From Candidatus Woesearchaeota archaeon (lineage in GTDB: Archaea > Nanobdellota > Nanobdellia > Woesearchaeales > ARS49), in NCBI GenBank assembly GCA_016203345.1, contig JACQMZ010000097.1:1-7995 (forward strand): DNA of 7,995 nucleotides. The letters are read 5' to 3'. The position numbers were made by a program, and so were the translations under genes. Under the pieces are notes generated by a model. It ran no database searches and was not told the DNA's origin. It was given only the letters and a program-made list of their open reading frames with translations. How positions within the stretch are numbered: the stretch's first letter is position 1; each line of letters opens with the position of its first letter. Shown here piece after piece: positions 6,292 to 7,995 of this stretch.

Positions 6292-6339
6292 TGAGAACTT
6301 TGAAAAGCGACCGCAGGGAGGAGTTATTCAAAGTTCTCA
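6292..6339. repeat. Perfect 13-bp inverted repeat after the MNT gene
   Basis: TGAGAACTTTGAA (6292-6304) and TTCAAAGTTCTCA (6327-6339) are exact reverse complements around a 22-nt loop rich in purines. The first base lies 5 nt past the MNT stop codon (6345-6347). In RNA it would form a stable hairpin at the 3' end of the HEPN/MNT message. No T-run follows, so it is not a classic terminator; it may be a processing or stability element, or an operator. Confidence 0.65.
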
Positions 6340-6344
6340 GCTCT

Positions 6345-6659
6345 CTAAATTTCCACCCCCTCGCGAACCGCTTGTCGCACAATAGTTATCATTTTAGAAA
6401 GTTTTTTGAATTCTTCAGGAGTATAACAGAGAAAATCAACTGGATAGTCAAGATTCCAGTGCCTGTAAAATCCAACTGCACGTTCATAAGATTTTTTTCC
6501 TTTGAAATTTTTCGAAACAACGATAAGGTCAACGTCACTTTCCCTTTTAGCTTTTCCACGGGCACGACTACCAAACAAAATTATCTTTTCAACTGAAACA
6601 TCTTTTGAAAGCCTTGTTTTGAATTCTTTCAACTTTTGCGCAAGAGCTTTTCCACCCAC
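6345..6659 (-). CDS. MNT-type nucleotidyltransferase (HEPN/MNT pair, probable antitoxin)
   Basis: A minimal nucleotidyltransferase of 104 aa. The catalytic GSx10DxD motif is complete: Gly30-Ser31, ten residues, then Asp42-Val-Asp44. Asp75 in YPVDFL is a good candidate for the third metal-binding acid. In studied pairs of this family, the MNT protein neutralises its HEPN partner by adding AMP to it. The start is GTG at 6659, which overlaps the HEPN gene by 31 bp. It is set by an excellent AGGAGGTG Shine-Dalgarno 5 nt upstream, inside the HEPN coding sequence, so the two are probably translationally coupled. The first ~25 residues form a helix before the core strand KIILFGS. The order (HEPN first, MNT second) is common. 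Function as an antitoxin is inferred from family and arrangement; it could also be a stand-alone nucleotide-transfer system. Confidence 0.9.
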   Translation of the reverse strand: MGGKALAQKLKEFKTRLSKDVSVEKIILFGSRARGKAKRESDVDLIVVSKNFKGKKSYERAVGFYRHWNLDYPVDFLCYTPEEFKKLSKMITIVRQAVREGVEI

Positions 6660-7009
6660 AGCAGCACCTCCTGAGCTATTTTCATAAACTCATCTACAGT
6701 TTTTTTTGAGAATTTTTTTGAAGGGATAACAGAGCCTGTAGGATAGCGTGTTTCCACGTAAACTCTCGAAAGTCTGTCGCATGATTCAGTCAAATCCACA
6801 GGTAAAGACAGCTTTTTTGCAAGAAATACCAAATCATGTACCTTGACTAGTTCACCAAAACGATCTATGAATAAAGCTTTGAGCGCCTTCTCAGCAGTTT
6901 GTTGTGCCAAGAACGCGGCAACGTAATATTTTGCGCCATCAAGATTATATTTTGCGCTGTCAAAATCTGCCTTTGCCTGATCAAGCCAATTCTTACACTC
7001 TTCTTTCAT
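6629..7009 (-). CDS. HEPN-domain protein (probable toxin of the HEPN/MNT pair)
   Basis: A 126-aa, all-helical HEPN protein. It shows the family pattern AFLAQQTAEKALKAL (32-46), then KVHDLVFLAKKL (56-67) and YVETRYPTG (84-92), ending in an amphipathic Lys-rich helix. HEPN proteins of toxin-antitoxin pairs are ribonucleases cutting RNA through an RX4-6H motif. That motif is not evident here (the nearest is Arg50 to His58, seven residues between), and the conserved element is ETRYP, as in the archaeal HEPN family PF05168. RNase activity is therefore uncertain. The ATG at 7009 is centred 27 nt downstream of a TATA box, so this is the leading gene of the two-gene operon. It may be a toxin or a nucleotide-binding partner of the MNT enzyme. 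Confidence 0.88.
   Translation of the reverse strand: MKEECKNWLDQAKADFDSAKYNLDGAKYYVAAFLAQQTAEKALKALFIDRFGELVKVHDLVFLAKKLSLPVDLTESCDRLSRVYVETRYPTGSVIPSKKFSKKTVDEFMKIAQEVLLWVEKLLRKS
6665..6672 (-). promoter_or_regulatory. Shine-Dalgarno of the MNT gene
   Basis: AGGAGGTG, a near-perfect SD, lies 5 nt before the GTG at 6659 and inside the HEPN reading frame. It decides the start and indicates internal reinitiation or coupled translation. Confidence 0.75.
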
Positions 7010-7031
7010 GAGTCTAACAAAACGCAGTGTG

Positions 7032-7040
7032 TATTTATAA
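7032..7040 (-). promoter_or_regulatory. TATA box for the HEPN/MNT operon
   Basis: TTATAAATA on the minus strand, centred 27 nt upstream of the HEPN ATG, implying a leaderless first gene. It differs from the two repeat-borne promoters, so the pair has its own promoter. Confidence 0.6.
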
Positions 7041-7115
7041 CTTACCGCCAGATGTCACGCCCGCACACTTCTCACCCTTGCGGCAATGCACGCTTCGTTA
7101 AAACAGCACCTTGCT

Positions 7116-7214
7116 TTAGATAGCTGTCTTCAGCGTCCACTTGACGCGCATGTGAGCGGCAACAACAACAGAAACAAGAAGAATGATCAGAACTGCAATC
7201 ACAATCTTTCGCAT
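7116..7214 (-). pseudogene. Truncated copy of the cysteine-rich secreted protein gene (promoter and signal peptide only)
   Basis: From the ATG at 7214 a 32-codon frame runs to a TAA at 7116. It starts MRKIVIAVLIILLVSVVVAA, then reads HMRVKWTLKTAI and stops. Residues 1-26 align with TRKVVFAIVVILL...GHVRVRW of the gene at 5653-6210. DNA similarity ends just after the GTGGAC codons, and the rest of the protein is missing. The start is good: ATG is 24 nt from the TATA centre and the n-region has Arg-Lys. It is either a decayed duplicate or a very short secreted peptide; the abrupt loss of homology favours a remnant. I see no homology to the missing domains in 7041-7115. Confidence 0.7.
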
Positions 7215-7264
7215 GCAAGAAGTTTATGGCGCAGTATTTAATTTTTGGTCATCCCCCCCAGAGA
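7135..7264 (-). repeat. Direct repeat copy 2 (flanks the HEPN/MNT pair)
   Basis: Second copy of 6143-6272, same orientation. It shares the 26-nt block (7159-7184), the 19-nt promoter block (7233-7251) and the C7 tract. Small indels near 7220 and 7252 and scattered substitutions show that it is not a recent exact duplication. Confidence 0.8.
7235..7241 (-). promoter_or_regulatory. TATA box of the truncated copy
   Basis: TTAAATA on the minus strand, 24 nt (centre) upstream of the ATG at 7214. It is identical in context to the box at 6244-6250. A G7 tract precedes it in both copies. Confidence 0.55.
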
Positions 7265-7265
7265 A

Positions 7266-7274
7266 GAGAAAAAA
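7266..7274 (-). terminator. Possible T-rich terminator after the methionine synthase gene
   Basis: About 20 nt beyond the stop codon at 7295-7297, the minus strand reads six T followed by CTC. Archaeal termination commonly occurs at T-runs without a hairpin. The run is short, so support is weak. Confidence 0.3.
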
Positions 7275-7294
7275 CATCTCAGGAACTTTTCTTC

Positions 7295-7995
7295 CTATCC
7301 TCTTCTCGCAAGCTCTGTTCCCAGCACCATGACTTCGTACAATCGAATGGCGCGCTCAAGAGTGAGTTGTCGCAGTCCACAGTCTGGTGCAACATAGACA
7401 AGCGCAGGGTCTTTCAGCACATTGAGTGCAGCGGCTATTCTTTGCCGCACTGTTTCTGGTTTTTCTATTGTGCCTGATTGCTGCCGTTCAAGCGTGATGT
7501 CCACAACGCCCACACCTATCTCAAATTTTCTGCCACATCGAACAAAAGGATGTAAGTCGTTTTCGTAATCTTCAGCGTTCGCGAGCTCGAGAGAAAAGTG
7601 ATTGACTCGCGAATCAAGGTTTAGCACGTGCGGGAAGAGCATTTCGTATCCTTTCTTGTGAATCGGAGTAATGCGTCGAGGATAGCACAAGTGGATGCTG
7701 AACTTGGCGTCAAGCCCGCGAACAACTTCGTTGATTCCTTCGACAAAGATCGGGATGTGTTCAAGGTCGAGTGTTGCTGCTGGAGCGTCAAGCTGCACCC
7801 ATCTCGCACCGGCTGCGATCACGGCTTCAACTTGTGGCCTGATGACATACCGGGCAAGCGCCAGCGTAAATTCTCGTTTTGCGTGATAACGCGCCTTTCG
7901 CGGTTCGTCAGGACAGAGCATCCGTGCGAGATGAGTATAGAATTTATTATCCGTCATATTGGCGATCATAGTCGGTTCATCGATGGGAACTTTCA
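7295..7995 (-). CDS. metE: MetE-family cobalamin-independent methionine synthase, C-terminal catalytic part (start outside window)
   Basis: The reading frame is open to the right edge (upstream of Met at 7969 it continues K-V-P-I-D-E-P-T), so the N-terminus is missing. The 232 visible residues are a TIM-barrel of the MetE/UROD superfamily, which transfers a methyl group to homocysteine sulfur to make methionine. All four zinc ligands of the family are present: His and Cys in IHLCYP (codons at 7691-7693 and 7685-7687), Glu in HFSLELANAE (7586-7588), and Cys in APDCGLR (7379-7381). The homocysteine-contacting Asp is in QLDAPA; the family usually has DEPA there, so Glu is Ala here. The methyl donor is not visible: archaeal forms lacking the N-terminal half may use a methyl-corrinoid protein rather than folate. 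Its message reads toward the accessory block. Confidence 0.88.
   Translation of the reverse strand, partial: KVPIDEPTMIANMTDNKFYTHLARMLCPDEPRKARYHAKREFTLALARYVIRPQVEAVIAAGARWVQLDAPAATLDLEHIPIFVEGINEVVRGLDAKFSIHLCYPRRITPIHKKGYEMLFPHVLNLDSRVNHFSLELANAEDYENDLHPFVRCGRKFEIGVGVVDITLERQQSGTIEKPETVRQRIAAALNVLKDPALVYVAPDCGLRQLTLERAIRLYEVMVLGTELARRG

Noticed and set aside
7041..7115. Remains of the missing domains of the truncated secreted gene
   Set aside because: Comparing this stretch by eye with the coding region of the intact gene shows no convincing match in any frame.

Overview
The window looks archaeal. It encodes the large subunit of replication factor C and an archaeal/eukaryal-type valyl-tRNA synthetase. 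Most genes have an A/T-rich TATA-like box centred about 24-27 bp upstream of the start codon, which is the geometry of leaderless archaeal transcripts. Two genes that could not be leaderless, the left-edge secreted protein and the distal gene of an overlapping pair, instead carry Shine-Dalgarno sequences. GC content is moderate. A DPANN-type lineage (Woesearchaeota-like) is my best guess from protein style, but this is inference only.

Layout, left to right. (1) 1-1382, minus: a secreted multi-domain protein running off the left edge, with a signal peptide, a beta-rich region, a DUF4215/Myxococcus-type cysteine repeat, a coiled coil and an Ig-like region. (2) 1427-2617, minus: rfcL, with an unusual Walker A motif. 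(3) A 122-bp divergent promoter region containing two TATA boxes and an inverted repeat. (4) 2740-3129, plus: a 129-aa protein of unknown function. (5) 3133-5529, minus: valS, converging on the previous gene with a 3-bp gap. A cluster of AGTATT-like motifs and a 14-bp inverted repeat lie just upstream of its promoter. (6) 5653-6210, minus: a small secreted protein with two cysteine-rich domains joined by a proline-rich linker. (7) 6345-7009, minus: an overlapping HEPN/MNT pair of toxin-antitoxin type, followed by a perfect 13-bp inverted repeat. (8) 7116-7214, minus: a truncated second copy of the promoter and signal peptide of gene 6. (9) 7295-7995, minus: the C-terminal part of a MetE-family methionine synthase, with its start beyond the right edge.

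Genes 2 and 5 are core information processing (sliding-clamp loading and tRNA charging), and gene 9 is methionine biosynthesis or methyl transfer. The accessory part is 5653-7264. There the HEPN/MNT pair lies between two ~130-bp direct repeats, each containing the same promoter and signal-peptide start. One repeat heads the intact secreted gene and the other ends in a 32-codon stub. This is the most unusual structure in the window. The stub also suggests that the intact gene has lost its ATG, because the aligned codon there is ACG.

No tRNA, rRNA, CRISPR array or insertion sequence was recognised. No stretch longer than 300 bases lacks a gene; the longest (7010-7294) holds the stub, two promoters and one direct repeat.
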